DNA from: Pseudeuparius sepicola
Taxonomy: Eukaryota > Arthropoda > Insecta > Coleoptera > Anthribidae
DNA: 64,000 nucleotides
Reading direction: 5' to 3'
Assembly: GCA_963920635.1 (NCBI GenBank)
Contig: OY987303.1
Coordinates: forward strand, 54,063,223-54,127,222
The notes beneath the pieces are model-generated. The model made no database searches, had not been told where the DNA came from, and worked only from the letters and a program-made list of their open reading frames with translations. This document shows, piece by piece, positions 12,401 to 23,000 of the stretch. The number at the start of each line of letters is the position of its first letter. Within the stretch, counting starts at the first letter, position 1. Both the position numbers and the translations under genes were made by a program.

Positions 12401-15400
12401 AGTTACTTTGCGCCCTTCACGCTCACATAACCTCAAAATGGCATGTTCCTGTCAGCGCATTTACAACCGGTTCAAAACAAGTTGTCAGCGAGTGCATCAA
12501 ATCGTACATGTTGTAAACAATCTGAGCGCTGTAAGCACTGACAGCGCGATTCGGACCACGGCCTTAGAAGACTATAGAAGTTAATAATATTGGAACTGGA
12601 ACAGGTTTTTTAAGAACAGGTATTGCCTGGAACTGGAACAGGTTGTACCTGTTCCAAGAAAACGCAGTTCCACACCATCTCTAATTGCCAGACATATTTT
12701 TTTAAGTGCCTACCTTACGGTATTAAGCCAAGGGGGGGCTATAGCTCCCGTAGATCCGCCACTGCCTATCTATACTTTACTTCTGAAAAATGTGTATATA
12801 TGTATAAATTAAATATCGACTATTTTTCAGAACAAAATGAAGATGGGCAGAGTTTCTAAAGCTGAAGGCAAGATAGCCTACATGATACTTGTTATGATCA
12901 TAGCCTTCTTGATAGCGTGGACGCCGTACGCAGTTTTTGCCCTCTTGGTACAATTCGCTCAAGGCAGCGTTATTGTTTCACCAGCTACTGCTGTCCTTCC
13001 TGCGTTGTTAGCAAAAAGTAGCATATGTTATAACCCTATTATTTATGTTGGACTTAACAGTCAAGTAAGTATTACAAACAATATTTAAAAAAAATCAGAA
13101 TAGATACATATATACCTGTCACCTGTCCCAAAATAATATAAAAAAATTAAATAAAAAAATAAAATAAACTATTTTCTTCAGGACAAGCTCAGGTACCTTT
13201 TCAACAACACAATGTTGTCGTCGATCTTGAATACTCCAAAATCAGAAATCCAAATACACACATCAAAAGAATCTAAGGGACAAGCATAAAAATTTTGAAA
13301 TAAAAAAACAGTTCCTTCCATATTGTTTTTAATTATAGCTGTAGGTACTCTAAATAGATTTATATGTGTCAAAATTCACAAAAGAATTAAGAAATTCTTC
13401 AAATTTACATATGGTTTCCAGAACAAAATTATGCTGTGTTTGCAAAACATAATTAACAACAATAAAGCAACATTAAATAATAATGAATCATTGAGTACAG
13501 GAATAAATTATTCCTTTACTCAATGAATGAATACAAAATTAGCAGAGAACAACCAAGTAAGAGAATAAAAACTCGGGGTGCGGTCATTGTTGTCGCTCAG
13601 CCAGCGGCCGCCATTACTTTGGAGGAGAGGTCAGGCCCGTATTTAAATAAAAATGAAATAGATGGTTCAGGTCTGTAACGTAAAAATTAAACGGAATGTA
13701 TTTAGAAAAACATAAAACTAGAAGAAATATTACATTAGAAACGAAAGGTGTGTAAGTTTTGAAAAATAACAATAATACAGGATGATTTTTTTAGGTCTAC
13801 CACCGCCATTTTCTTGCTTATTTTACGCCCTACAAAAAAGGCGTAAGAAACAAAAATGTTGCAATTTTGGACAGCTAAGTAGTGCTGCAAAAGAAATCGG
13901 CATCCATGGCCAACTTGTCGCGCAATATTAAAAAAACCTAAAATTGAGCAAAACTATTAATAGCCGTACAATGTTTATTTTAAGAGACAGAGGAAAACTT
14001 TTATAATGAAAATTGATGGCACTGAGAAGCTTTATCCATCCACGTAGTCAGATAGTTTCAGCAAATTACACAGGGTCTTCGGCTCTCTTGAGGCTATGAA
14101 AATTTTTTTGTTTATTTCTTATTAAGCGATTTTCTCGCTTATTTTAGACCGCACAGAAAATACGTAAGAAAACAAAATATGGCAATTTTGGTCAGCGAGG
14201 CGACTTTAAAAAAGGAATGGGCCTCCATGCCCAACTTTTCGCACTGTACTAAGAAAACTTAGAATCGACTAAAATTTTCATGGTCTCAAGAGAGCCGAAG
14301 ACCCTGTGTAATTTGCTGAAACTATCTGACTACGTGGATGGATAAAGCTTCTCAGTGCCATCAATTTTTAATATAAGAGTTATCCTCTGTCTCTTAAAAT
14401 AAACATTCCACGGCTATTAATAGTTTTGCTCAATTTGAGGTTTTTTTAATATTGCGCGACAAGTTGGCCATGTATGCCGATTTCTTTTGCAGCACCACTT
14501 AGCTGTCCAAAATTGCCACATTTTTGTTTCTTACGTTTTTTTTTGTAGGCCGCAAAATGAGCGAGAAAATCGCGGTGGTACACCTAAAAAATTCATCCTG
14601 TATATCCGCTAATATAAGTGCCTACGCAGGTACAAGGGATTTTGTAGAAAGAAAGCAAAATTATGTTTAAACAAATTTGTTGGTGCGGTTTAAAATAATA
14701 ATAATTTTATAGTATTTGTTTCAAAATTGGAAATTTTATTCAACGTTAATTTCGAAAAATTATCTACACGTTAATATAATAAAAATTTTTTTAACATTTA
14801 GTACACAAATACAATTTGACCCCCCTTGTGAAAATTTTCCTATATCTCACCTTATTAAATTATATTTTAGGTTAAGACTATTTTATATGTTAAAACTTAT
14901 TAATAGAAATTTTAAATGTATTAATAAAAATAAAATTATTTTATGGAAGCACCAATAAATTTTTTTAAACATAATTATGCATTCTTTCTACAAAATCCCT
15001 TGTACCTATGTAGGCATACTTATATTAGCGGATATATTATTGCTATTTTTCAAAACTTACACACCTTTCGTTTCTAATGTAATATTGTTTCTTCCAGTTT
15101 TATGTTTTTCTAAATACATTCCGTTTAATTTAACGTTACATCTTTTTGTGAAATTCCAACCTCCAACATCGTTTCACGTTCCAAATGATGTCTCTGCATC
15201 ATAAAATGCTTAAAATCAAACTAAACTTGCCCAGTACTGAATGACAAATAGCTATTAATATAAGAATGTTTTTTTGTTTGAATTAAAAAAATTCTGCAAT
15301 GTTTTTTTTAACGTAAAAAACATTAATACGTTTGCTAAAACTGCTCAAACTTGTACTAATTTTTTTAAAATATTTTAGTACGAAATAATTAAGAAAATAT

Positions 15401-16483
15401 GCGCATTTTTGTATTTGTGCCTTGGATTCTTTCCTTGTATATTTTGATGTGTGTATTTGAAGTCGTATAATAAATATTTTAATATTGCACACAATGATTT
15501 ATATTTTTAAAGGCTTTCCTTTGTTTTTTCGGTATAATAGCTTGTCGTAAGCACCACAGAGAAATAATCAAGGATAGAGGGACCAAAAGCGTCAAAATGC
15601 ACAGGTTTGTAGTCAACAAACATTTAGCAAAGTAAACAAACATCAAACATGAGGTCCGTGTATATATATATATAGGTATCACTTTGACCTTACACAAAAC
15701 ACTTTTTGCGTCCCATTGTATACAAAATCAGTCGCTATATCCTAAATACTAATAAATAGTTATAAATTAAAAAAAATACTTGAAAACATGAAAAATACGC
15801 ACGTAAACAATAAGAGAAAATGAAACACTGGGGTAAACAACACAAACAACGCAGAGAGATTGAATGCGACGTCGGACGGCTGCGTTGCCATGTTCAACGA
15901 TTTGAAGTGTTTGCTGACGATTTTGTTAAAGTGAAAATTATCTGTATATCTATAATTATTACAGCGCGATTTAGTTTTAGTTACTCAAAAAGATGTTAGC
16001 TCTGTTTACTTTTGTTCTTACTCCTTCTAGCCTTGGTAATTTCTCTTAGGTAAGCACGAAATAAAACTGCACAATTTTGTTGCAATGCCCTAGAAACACA
16101 AATAAAAAAATATTCGCTACCCTGTTATTATGATTCAATGACGAATCATACTCGATGCGACATATAACAAAAACCACAGGCACTTTGACGTTGAGGATCA
16201 TCGCATTGCCGTTATTTTTCGTTTGTTGCAGTTTCGTCAGTCCCTCGGTCAATTTCTCGCCAAAGGGCAAAAAAATCAGAGAGAAACGTACGCTCTGGGT
16301 GTTTCAAAGTACGTGTCCCAGACCACGGTCGACGACGACAATAAGAGGATCAAGTACAGCGTCGTGGGCTCCAGAAAGTCGCCCCCGAAGGGTCCTAAAT
16401 CCTTGCCACATAAGACGCTGGCCGATAGAAACAATTTGAGCGTATCTAACGTTTCTACGGAATTGAACTTGAACGAAGTTTGA
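6243..16483 (+). CDS. Ciliary-type opsin (c-opsin / pteropsin-like), complete, six exons
   Basis: Seven-transmembrane visual-pigment receptor that binds retinal and couples light to a G protein. Exons are 6243-6407, 11313-11472, 11521-11716, 11884-12016, 12831-13064 and 16232-16483. They sum to 1140 nt (379 residues plus stop), and every junction is GT-AG and in frame. Key residues seen: an N-glycosylation motif NST at 7-9, disulfide cysteines C98 and C175, ERY at 122-124, E169 six residues before C175 (the Glu181-type counterion), W248 and P250 in TM6, Lys280 in AKSS (Schiff base), and NPIIY at 286-290. The residue three after C98 is Tyr101, as usual in invertebrate opsins, rather than the vertebrate Glu113. 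The sequence AFERYIIVSRPL and the ciliary-type third loop place it with arthropod c-opsins. These are typically brain or deep-photoreceptor proteins, not compound-eye rhabdomeric opsins; that expression claim is family knowledge. Confidence 0.92.
6455..7483. mobile_element. hAT-like non-autonomous element in opsin intron 1
   Basis: It is bounded by inverted termini CAGGGACCCTTTAAAGTAAG and its near complement ending GAGTCCCTG. An exact 8 bp target duplication, GTTCGGTT, lies at 6447-6454 and 7484-7491. The 8 bp duplication and CAGGG end fit the hAT superfamily. No transposase domain is visible; the open frames inside do not resemble known proteins. A second, inverted copy begins at about 63398 and runs off the window. 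Confidence 0.9.
7492..8345. other. Opsin intron 1 sequence, no other feature seen
   Basis: AT-rich intron DNA between two hAT-like insertions. No exon, structured RNA or bounded repeat is recognisable. Confidence 0.5.
8354..9604. mobile_element. hAT element remnant in opsin intron 1 (with 8 bp target duplication)
   Basis: The termini are CAGTGGCGTATCCAGG and its complement CCTGAATACGCCACTG. The exact 8 bp duplication GACCCTGC lies at 8346-8353 and 9605-9612. Poly-G and poly-C tracts lie just inside the ends. The interior keeps only the C-terminal dimerisation region of a hAT transposase on the minus strand (9114-9308). A truncated second copy lies at 47968-49169 in the UGT intron. Confidence 0.92.
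9114..9308 (-). pseudogene. hAT transposase C-terminal dimerisation fragment
   Basis: The 64-codon frame contains PERTFSKLKILKIYIRNNI and ENRLNGL, the hallmark of the hAT C-terminal dimerisation domain (usual pattern ATPERSFSxLKxIKxYLR). The rest of the transposase is missing. This is a fossil of the autonomous parent of the surrounding element. Confidence 0.85.
9720..11010. repeat. Dispersed element related to 45123-46890, interrupted by a hAT
   Basis: It starts CTGGGTGTCCC after TA. It shares the segments AATAAGCTGAAAATGTCAATTT, AGAGGGCGCCACTTGCGC and CCAATTTCAACGCAAACGGTT with 43.0-43.3 kb and 45.1-46.9 kb. The hAT element 10104-10807 splits it. The right boundary is unclear. There is no coding potential. 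Confidence 0.65.
10104..10807. mobile_element. hAT-like non-autonomous element nested in a dispersed repeat
   Basis: The termini CATGGGCGCCCGCAGGG and its complement GCGGGCGCCCATG are flanked by CAAACGGG (10096-10103) and CAAATGGG (10808-10815), an 8 bp duplication with one difference. G-rich and C-rich tracts lie just inside the ends. No transposase domain is seen. The related repeat at about 46.5 kb lacks this insertion. Confidence 0.85.
11313..11472 (+). CDS. c-opsin exon 2 (TM2, first extracellular loop, TM3 start)
   Basis: Residues 56-108 plus one base. It reads LWTPLNVILFNLVCSDF, then C98 (conserved disulfide cysteine) and Y101. The acceptor is TTTGTAG|CTG and the donor AG|GTAAAT. The exon is too short and phase-split to stand out as an open frame, but it matches opsin TM2-TM3 closely. 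Confidence 0.9.
11521..11716 (+). CDS. c-opsin exon 3 (TM3 end, ERY, TM4)
   Basis: Residues 109-173 plus two bases, including AFERYIIVSRPL, TM4 and the start of the second extracellular loop with E169. The intron before it (11473-11520) is only 48 nt, is a multiple of three and has no stop, so retention would add 16 residues in TM3. Known opsins support its removal. Confidence 0.9.
11884..12016 (+). CDS. c-opsin exon 4 (second extracellular loop, TM5)
   Basis: Begins by completing S174, then C175 (disulfide partner), SVNWEEHS and TM5 (LFAFGLMIPLVVIVFSYTH). The donor is AAG|GTATGC at 12017. It is too short to appear as a long open frame. The phases fit both neighbours. Confidence 0.9.
12054..12764. 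mobile_element. hAT-like non-autonomous element inside opsin intron 4
   Basis: The termini CAGTGGCGGATCTAGGC and complement TAGATCCGCCACTG are flanked by the exact 8 bp duplication CCTATCTA (12046-12053 and 12765-12772). Without the element and one duplicate the intron would be only 95 bp. No transposase is present. The ends resemble those of 8354-9604 (CAGTGGCG), so both may use the same enzyme. Confidence 0.93.
12831..13064 (+). CDS. c-opsin exon 5 (third loop, TM6, TM7 with retinal lysine)
   Basis: Residues 219-296. Visible are the cytoplasmic loop MGRVSKAEGKIA, TM6 with AWTPYAVFAL, and TM7 with LPALLAKSSICYNPIIY, where K280 is the Schiff-base lysine and NPIIY the NPxxY motif. Both junctions are phase 0. 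Confidence 0.93.
13675..15142. mobile_element. Palindromic element hosting a nested palindromic element (opsin intron 5)
   Basis: The left arm carries GTAACGTAAAAATTAAACGG and AACGAAAGGTGTGTAAGTTTTG. Their complements lie at 15.05-15.14 kb. A second arm pair, AAGGGATTTTGTAGAAAGAA at 14.63-14.66 kb and its complement at 14.98-15.00 kb, continues the same palindrome. The left arm is split by 13778-14600. No protein is encoded. Confidence 0.8.
13778..14600. mobile_element. Palindromic element with TA duplication and preserved empty site
   Basis: It starts CAGGATGATTTTTTTAGG and ends with the complement CCTAAAAAATTCATCCTG, flanked by TA at 13776-13777 and 14601-14602. The arms are near-perfect inverted repeats of about 380 bp around a centre near 14190. 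Removing the element plus one TA from the host restores AACAATAATATATCCGCT, which matches the complement of the intact right host arm near 15.03 kb. This shows insertion at TA with TA duplication. Confidence 0.9.
15143..16231. other. Opsin intron 5 remainder, no other feature seen
   Basis: AT-rich intron DNA with a short TA run near 15659-15676. Nothing recognisable as an exon or bounded repeat. Confidence 0.5.
16232..16483 (+). CDS. c-opsin exon 6 (helix 8 and cytoplasmic tail)
   Basis: Residues 297-379. It begins FRQSLGQFLAKG, matching helix 8 directly after the NPxxY exon. A basic and Ser/Thr-rich tail ends in NLNEV and a TGA stop. The acceptor is TTGCAG|TTT, phase 0. The base composition is richer in GC than its surroundings, as expected of coding sequence. 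Confidence 0.88.
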   Translation, partial: FRQSLGQFLAKGQKNQRETYALGVSKYVSQTTVDDDNKRIKYSVVGSRKSPPKGPKSLPHKTLADRNNLSVSNVSTELNLNEV

Positions 16484-16551
16484 GAAGCGAATAAATAGGA
16501 CTAGCGTGATATTCCATTGTCAAAAGGCGGAACTCGTAGACATCCCAGTGT

Positions 16552-16557
16552 AATAAA
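16552..16557 (+). terminator. Likely c-opsin polyadenylation signal
   Basis: AATAAA lies 68 bases after the stop. An earlier AATAAA at 16490-16495 is very close to the stop. Either could be used; no transcript evidence is available here. Confidence 0.4.
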
Positions 16558-16975
16558 GTAGCAATCCTTTGGACCCGTTTTTTTCCGTTATTTTCCAACC
16601 GATTTTGATGATTTTTTTCATTGTGTAGTAGCAAGTAATAACAAGATATTGGTGGATTTACCTTTTTGATATTCTTATTTATTTAGCCAGCCGAAGAAAA
16701 GGAAAGAAAATGTCACTAAATCCCATTTTTTACTGTCATTTTTCACTTTTTTGCCGATTTAAAAAAAGGAAAGTGTTTAGAAACGTTGTACCGATCGATT
16801 GATGGTTTTAGAATTTTGATTTTCGGCCTAGAAATACGATTTTTGAATAAATAAATAAGAATATCAAAAAAGTAAAACCATCAATCTCTTGCCATTACTT
16901 TTCTGAACACAATGAAAAAAAAATCATCAAAATCGGTTGGAAAATAACGAAAAAAAACGGGTCCAAAGGATTTGT
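16558..16975. repeat. Palindromic repeat just downstream of the opsin
   Basis: The left arm has CCTTTGGACCCGTTTTTTTCC, then TTCCAACCGATTTTGATGATT. Both recur as complements at 16.92-16.97 kb. The arms are about 120 bp around a 160 bp centre. No clear TA duplication was found. No coding content. Confidence 0.7.
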
Positions 16976-19633
16976 TCCGTAATTTGAGAATATGTGGGTA
17001 TAATCGAGTTAGTTTCGTAAGTACATATTTAATTAAGTATAAAAAAGAGTGTGCCTTGAAAGACGCAAGTTTTAAAAATTATTTTAAGAATAAAAGAAAA
17101 ATCGAGGAAAGCATACAACGTGATTAATTTTTTAATAGAGAAACTTTTAAAGAATGTAATTTGTGGAAACATTATTATTATTATTCTGGGGAATTTTTTA
17201 TGCATATCCAATAAACTTAAAAATAGATTTTGACATTACGCTTGTCAAATCACCATCAATATGGGGACAATTTCAAAAAACTACCATTGAGTTAAGAATA
17301 GGGAGATTAAATGACGTTAGTTGAAAGTTATTTGAAAAAGTTGTTCAGAAAGTCATTTTAGACCTTTGTGCAAGGTTAGTTTAGAGGAAGGTTAGGACGT
17401 TCCCCCACTCTTAAACAAAACCAAAGGCCGTCCCTTTGAACCGGCAACATCGCACGACGGTCCCGCTCTCACTTGCTGGCCTTCAGCTTGATGCCAATGG
17501 CGTATCAAAAGGGTATTGAAAACCGGAAACAAAGTAAAAACACAAACATAAAACAAAAATGCGATGCACCAACATACTCCACAAAGTTCCGTTATTTCAT
17601 TGCACAAACATTAAAATGAAGAAATAACCGAAAACAGCCAAAACAACATAAATATACACCATACACAAAGTACATGCCAAAAACGTCTGTGTGCGCCTAT
17701 GTAGTCATAAGTTCATGGTAGTTTTTTTGAAAGATTCTCCAATATATTTTTTTGTCATACGCCCCGAAAAATAGCTATTTTACGGACTCATTTAAGTCCG
17801 TAAAATGCTTCTTTTTCGGCCTAGTCCCTAAAAGTCGTGATGGCCCTTTACGGACTATTCCAAAATTCCTTAGAATATTCTTTATGGTAAATGGCATGAG
17901 ACTTCACAGGAAGTAAATCCAACACGATTTCTTTGGCCTTATTAGCAATATATATTCAGGATTTTGAAACATTTTTAAATGTATGTCACTTTCTGACATG
18001 ACCAAATTATCAAATAAACAAACTTGTTGCTATGATTTCAAAAATTATGGAAAATTTGCAAATTTAAGCGTTATGAAGAATTGTAAAAAGCGAATAACAA
18101 CATTTTGGGAGCGTATGACAAAAAATAATGTTTATCACACGTATTTCACTATTTCAATAGCTCAACAATAAAAACATTTCACATTTGTTGTCAACTTTTT
18201 GGACCACGCTGTATATTAGCTCAACGAATCCGTGATCAATATTATTATCGATCTACTTCCTTGTATTACCTGTATTGTTGTTGTTATTATTATTATCTAA
18301 TAGGCAAATTAAATTTTAGGGAATTTAATGAACACATTTAGTATTGTAATTATAAATTTTATAGATTTTGTTCCAGTATCAGGGTACATATACTACTTGT
18401 ATGTTCTATTCGTAACTAAGATGTTTGTAATATTTCTCACGAATAAAAATTTAAAAAGTTTTATTTTTTATATATCCCACTTATCTCCAGCGATTTTATT
18501 TCACAAGTCGCTGATTTCCGAAAACCGGCAAACTTCTGTTCTCGCTCGAAAACCAATGGAGCTGAATAAGAGGTCATCGACCCAGTTGCCCAGTCACAAG
18601 ACTTTGATATTATTGTAATGAGTGTTTGCCAATATTCCAGCCATTTCTCGAATCAGAATCAATATTTACAGACGCGGGTATTTTGCCTGATCTTTTAAAA
18701 GGTTTCAACGTACTCGAACGAGTTAGGTAATATGGAGAACCCAGAATGCCTTGACTTGAAAAAATCCTGCTGCGTCGAAACAGGCGAAAATCTTGAAACG
18801 AACGTACCGGAATATTCAGGATTTTTTATTACAATACGCACAATAACTCCAAATTATTTTTAGTAGGTAACCCAGAAGCAACCAGTTGTTGTGCCGGGAA
18901 GGGGTGGCAATTACAATTATTTAGTCTTTATTTACTTTTTCAGAATAGAACTAGGATAGCATTCACTCAAACACTACGGAAAACCCTTGAAAACCGCAGT
19001 ATCTAATCCCAGTGAGTGTAGGGCGATTAGTAAACCAAATAGAATAAAAAATATTACCAGAGGAGGAACTGAACCATAAGCTATCAATAAAAAAGGTAGG
19101 GTTAAAACAACAGCAAATGCAATAATAATATCAGTGATAAAATAAAAAATAATAATTTCACGGTAGAACTGTTTTGTCATTAGTGCAGTCCATTGTAAAT
19201 ATAGCCATTCATCTGAGATAATATTTAAACTGCCTGTGCAGGAAAAATGGTACAAACTTCCGATCAGGGTAGGACTCAAACAAAGTTTCAATTAGCTTAA
19301 TTATTATACAGAAATAACATGGGTGCAAAACATAATCGTGTTTACGTTGATGCAGAAAAAATAAGAAGGAAGTGGGTCATCTGGAAGTGCGGGTTCTGGC
19401 TTTAAAATGACAATAATAAAAAATATTAAAATTTAAATAAAAAAATTACTACATTTTTAAAAAAGACTAAAAGTACAATAAAATAATATAATAATATAAA
19501 AAACGCGATAAAAAGTACAAACTATTTTTTCCTAGTCCCATTATAAGGAGTGTAGAGGTGTAGCTGTCTGTCGTTGAGAAAATATTTGCAGTGCAATACT
19601 GTTATAGTGATTTAAATGAACGCATATATTATA
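16976..19633. other. Intergenic DNA with a small hairpin and a solitary TIR end
   Basis: A perfect 12 bp hairpin lies at 17777-17806 (ATTTTACGGACT facing AGTCCGTAAAAT). An element-like end, CTTTTTGGACCACGCTGTATA, lies at 18195-18215 and resembles the CAGTGTCCTCCAAAAAG end at 46894, but its partner was not found. One hydrophobic open frame is listed separately. Otherwise I see nothing. Confidence 0.45.
18974..19291 (-). CDS. Unrecognised hydrophobic open frame (uncertain gene)
   Basis: A 105-codon frame with two or three hydrophobic segments (around IIIFYFITDIIIAFAVV and PLVIFFILFGLLIALH). I do not recognise the family. It could be a terminal exon of a membrane protein or a chance frame in AT-rich DNA. 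No splice partners or polyadenylation context were established. Confidence 0.15.
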   Translation of the reverse strand: MKLCLSPTLIGSLYHFSCTGSLNIISDEWLYLQWTALMTKQFYREIIIFYFITDIIIAFAVVLTLPFLLIAYGSVPPLVIFFILFGLLIALHSLGLDTAVFKGFP

Positions 19634-20367
19634 CAGTATGTCCCCGATAGGTGAAACGTCTCTTGTAAAAAACAAAACAAAGGTTCGAGTTGAAATTTGG
19701 GCTTTTGGAGATCAGCCCTGCTTGGTTTGAAAGTAATTTATAACATAATTTTAGTTTTCAAAAATCAAGTATGCCTTGGATATTTCGAAAAAACTGTTTT
19801 TTACATTAGTAAATTGCTTTTCCTGTAGGAGCTACTATCAAAATGTTATCAAGAAAAGTTGTTAAGAATGAAAACCTGAGTAATTTTCAAAAATTTGAAA
19901 ATCCTTGGCCTACTTTGATTGTTTGCTCTTTTTTACTAGAGAAGTGGGGAAAGTGCCCTTTTGGTCAATGATAATACAAAATATTACAAGGAAAAATTGT
20001 TAAGAATACAAAAATAAATAATATAGCATAATTTAAAGGCAAAAGGCCACTTTCTCACTTTTTTTAGTAAAAAAGCTAAAAACCAGAGTAGGCCTGTGAT
20101 TTTGAAATTTTGTACACATATTCAGTTTTTCATTTTGAACAACTTTTCTTAATAACATTTTGCCGTAACTCCTATAGAAAAGGCACTTTGCTAGTGAGAA
20201 AAATAAGTTTTTTTCGAAATATCCAAGGCACACTTGATTTGTCGAAATTAAAATTATGTCACAAATTATTTTGAAATCAAGCAGGCCCGATCCCCAGAAG
20301 TTCAAATTTAAACTCGAATTTGTTTGTCTTTTACAAGAGTCGTTTCATCTAACCCTGGGACACACTG
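19634..20367. mobile_element. Palindromic TIR element (CAGTATGTCCCC ends)
   Basis: It follows TA, starts CAGTATGTCCCCGATAGGTG and ends with the diverged complement GGGACACACTG. Inverted internal blocks include AACTTTTCTTAATAACATTTT and its complement, and TTCGAGTTGAAATTTGGG versus its complement. It shares much sequence with 30533-31037. Right flank TA is degraded to CA. No protein is encoded. Confidence 0.75.
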
Positions 20368-20683
20368 CATGCGCTTCACGTTTTTCGAATCTTTATGATG
20401 ATAGGAAAAATTATATTATATTTTTTAGTCCCTTTTTATATTATTGTAATATTTTATTATACTTTTAGTACTTTTTAAAAACATGGTATATTAAAAAATA
20501 TATTTATATTTTATTATTTTCTGCATTTTAGTCTTGTGTTTGAAATTTTGCAATCGATTTTAAACGTCATTATTACATTATGACAGAGACATGTGGCCAA
20601 TTTCACATTTATTTCAGTTTCTCTTCACCTCATCACATTATTTGAAATAAAAAATTGCTGTACCTATCTACCTACCAATAATA

Positions 20684-21576
20684 CAGTGTGGTCATTTAAG
20701 TGTGCAACATAATATGGGATTTTTTTTATTAATTGCACAACCAAAATACAAATATTCCCGAAAGTTGGTGCATGTTCGATAATCATATTAGGCGCACTTA
20801 GAATGGTTGCAAGTCAAACAGCAAGTAACAGGGTAGGTAAAAAATTATTAAAATTGTACAAGAGTAAAGTAGTATTTCAGAAAATTCAGTAAGATGTTAT
20901 TAAAAAAAGTTGTTTAGAATTAAAAGTTATGCCTAAATACTAAAACATGGACTCCTATGACAAAAAAATATTTTTTCGAAAAACAATAATTTTCTAAACA
21001 ATTTTTTTTTAATATTCACCCTAAACAATTTCATAAATCAATCAAAATTAAATCCATTTCACATAACTTTGTTCAATTTTAAGCATATTTGCAAAAATAA
21101 CTTTGATTTTAAATTTTTTAAGAAAACGCAAACTTCATGTTAGTTGCAACGATATTAAACAAAACTTTAAAATTTCGCAAAAATTCTTCCAAAGAAGGTA
21201 AAACATTAGGAATGATAATGTGTATATTAAAAAACTCTCATAAATTTTTATTTTAAATGTTATTATTAAGAAACTATGGAAATTAATTGACGAAAATTTT
21301 TTTTGTCTTATGAGGCTATGTTTTGGTATTTAGACAGAGCTTTTAATTTTAAACAACTTTTCTTAATAACCTTTTGTTGAATTTTTTTAAATAAGGGTAA
21401 TTTACTCTTGTACAATTTTTAAATTTTTTTACCTACCAGTTGTTTAACTTGCAAACAAGCTAAGTGCACCTAATATGATTATTGAACATGCATTAACTTT
21501 CGGCAATATCTTTATTTTGGTTGTGTAATTAATAAAAAAAAAGTCCCATATGTTGCACACTTAAATGACCACACTG
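20684..21576. mobile_element. Palindromic TIR element (CAGTGTGGTCATTTAAG ends)
   Basis: It starts CAGTGTGGTCATTTAAGTG and ends with the exact complement CACTTAAATGACCACACTG. TA lies at 20682-20683 and 21577-21578. The two halves are long inverted repeats (for example TTGGTGCATGTTCGATAATC versus its diverged complement). Non-autonomous. Confidence 0.85.
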
Positions 21577-22038
21577 TATATCAATCTGTTAATAATTGTT
21601 ATTTTCCTGAAAAATAAAATAAAGAAGGAACAAAATTAATGCCATACGATTTTTATTTCAATTTTAAAACAAATTAATTCCAGATCCTTCTTAGTTATGG
21701 TTCTGGTGGTTCTAGTTGTCGCATTCTTGAAAAATGTTAAATAACTCGCTTTCTTGTCTAACTGTTTGTTTGTCACCCTTTCTTCTTAACGCGAGTTTAA
21801 CACGTTATTTTTATTTAGGTATTGCCAGCTTATAGCATGTGCTTATCTGTTCATAAATGTCCACTAGTAAAATATTTTTATTTAATATTATCTTTTTGTA
21901 ATAACAAATAATATAATAATAATATGTATATAGCGAGTTAATAGGGCCGCGGTAGCGATGTTCGAAGCATTCTTAACTATTTAGACTGCACCGCTGATGG
22001 CTATGGACAATTTGTGGATTCGCGGTATTGCTCCTATA

Positions 22039-23000
22039 CAGGGTGAGTCGAAGTTAAACCGCCATACTCAAAATTTGAGTAGTATTTTTAAAAATAAGTG
22101 GGGTTCTTCATACAACATTTTGTCCAAAAACGCTTCGTTTTCGACATACAGGGCGTCAAAGTTTTCTTTTAAAAACAGAAAAAAAAAATAGTATTTTCGG
22201 TTCCATTTATGCTATCGAGTTGAAAATTGGTACTTTTACATTCGATTTTGAACAAAAAATGTCTCTTGTAAAAATACGAAAACCTTAACCGTTTTCATGA
22301 AAAACGCAATTTTGTGTCGCGGTGCGCGTGAATTCGAAAAAATTAAAATTTCGTAGTAGGCTGAGAAATGGGATTTACTCATTTGTAATTCTTTATTTAC
22401 AGTAGGTATTGTCCTAAATTAACAATTTTTGTGAAATTAGTAACCCACAATTGTTTTCAAAGCCTACTAAACGTTGAAGCGCTTTTTCTCTGTTTTTGCT
22501 AATAAAGTTGTCTTGGTTAAAGTTCTTTTTATTACTAATTTCACAAAAATTGTTAATTTAGGACAATACCTACTGTAAATAAAGAATTTCAAATGAATAA
22601 ATCCCATTTCTCAGCCTACTACGAAATTTATTTATTTTTACAAGAGACATTTTTTGTTCAAAATCGAATGTAATTTAATATTCCGCTGTCTAAAATGCAG
22701 ATTTTACAACGACAAAAAGTTTAAAACACTTTTGTCCGAAAGTAACGACGTAGCCAACGCCCTCTAGCGGCTAGAAGAAAGTTGATAGAAAATTCATAAT
22801 CGCCGTACCAGAAAACATAAAAGTACCAATTTTCAACTCGATAGCTTAAATGGAACCGAAAATACGAATTTTTTTCTGTTTTTAAAAGAAAACTTTGAAA
22901 ACGAAGCGTTTTTGGACAAAATGTTATATGAAGAACCCCATTTATTTTTAAAAATACTACTCAAATTTTGAGTATGGCGGTTTAACTTCGACTCACCCTG
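22039..23000. mobile_element. Palindromic TIR element (CAGGGTGAGTCGAAG ends)
   Basis: It starts CAGGGTGAGTCGAAGTTAAA and ends with the exact complement TTTAACTTCGACTCACCCTG. TA lies at 22037-22038 and 23001-23002. The arms run deep (TTTTGTCCAAAAACGCTTCG occurs on both sides in opposite orientation). The open frames on the two strands are mirror images caused by the palindrome, not genes. Confidence 0.88.
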
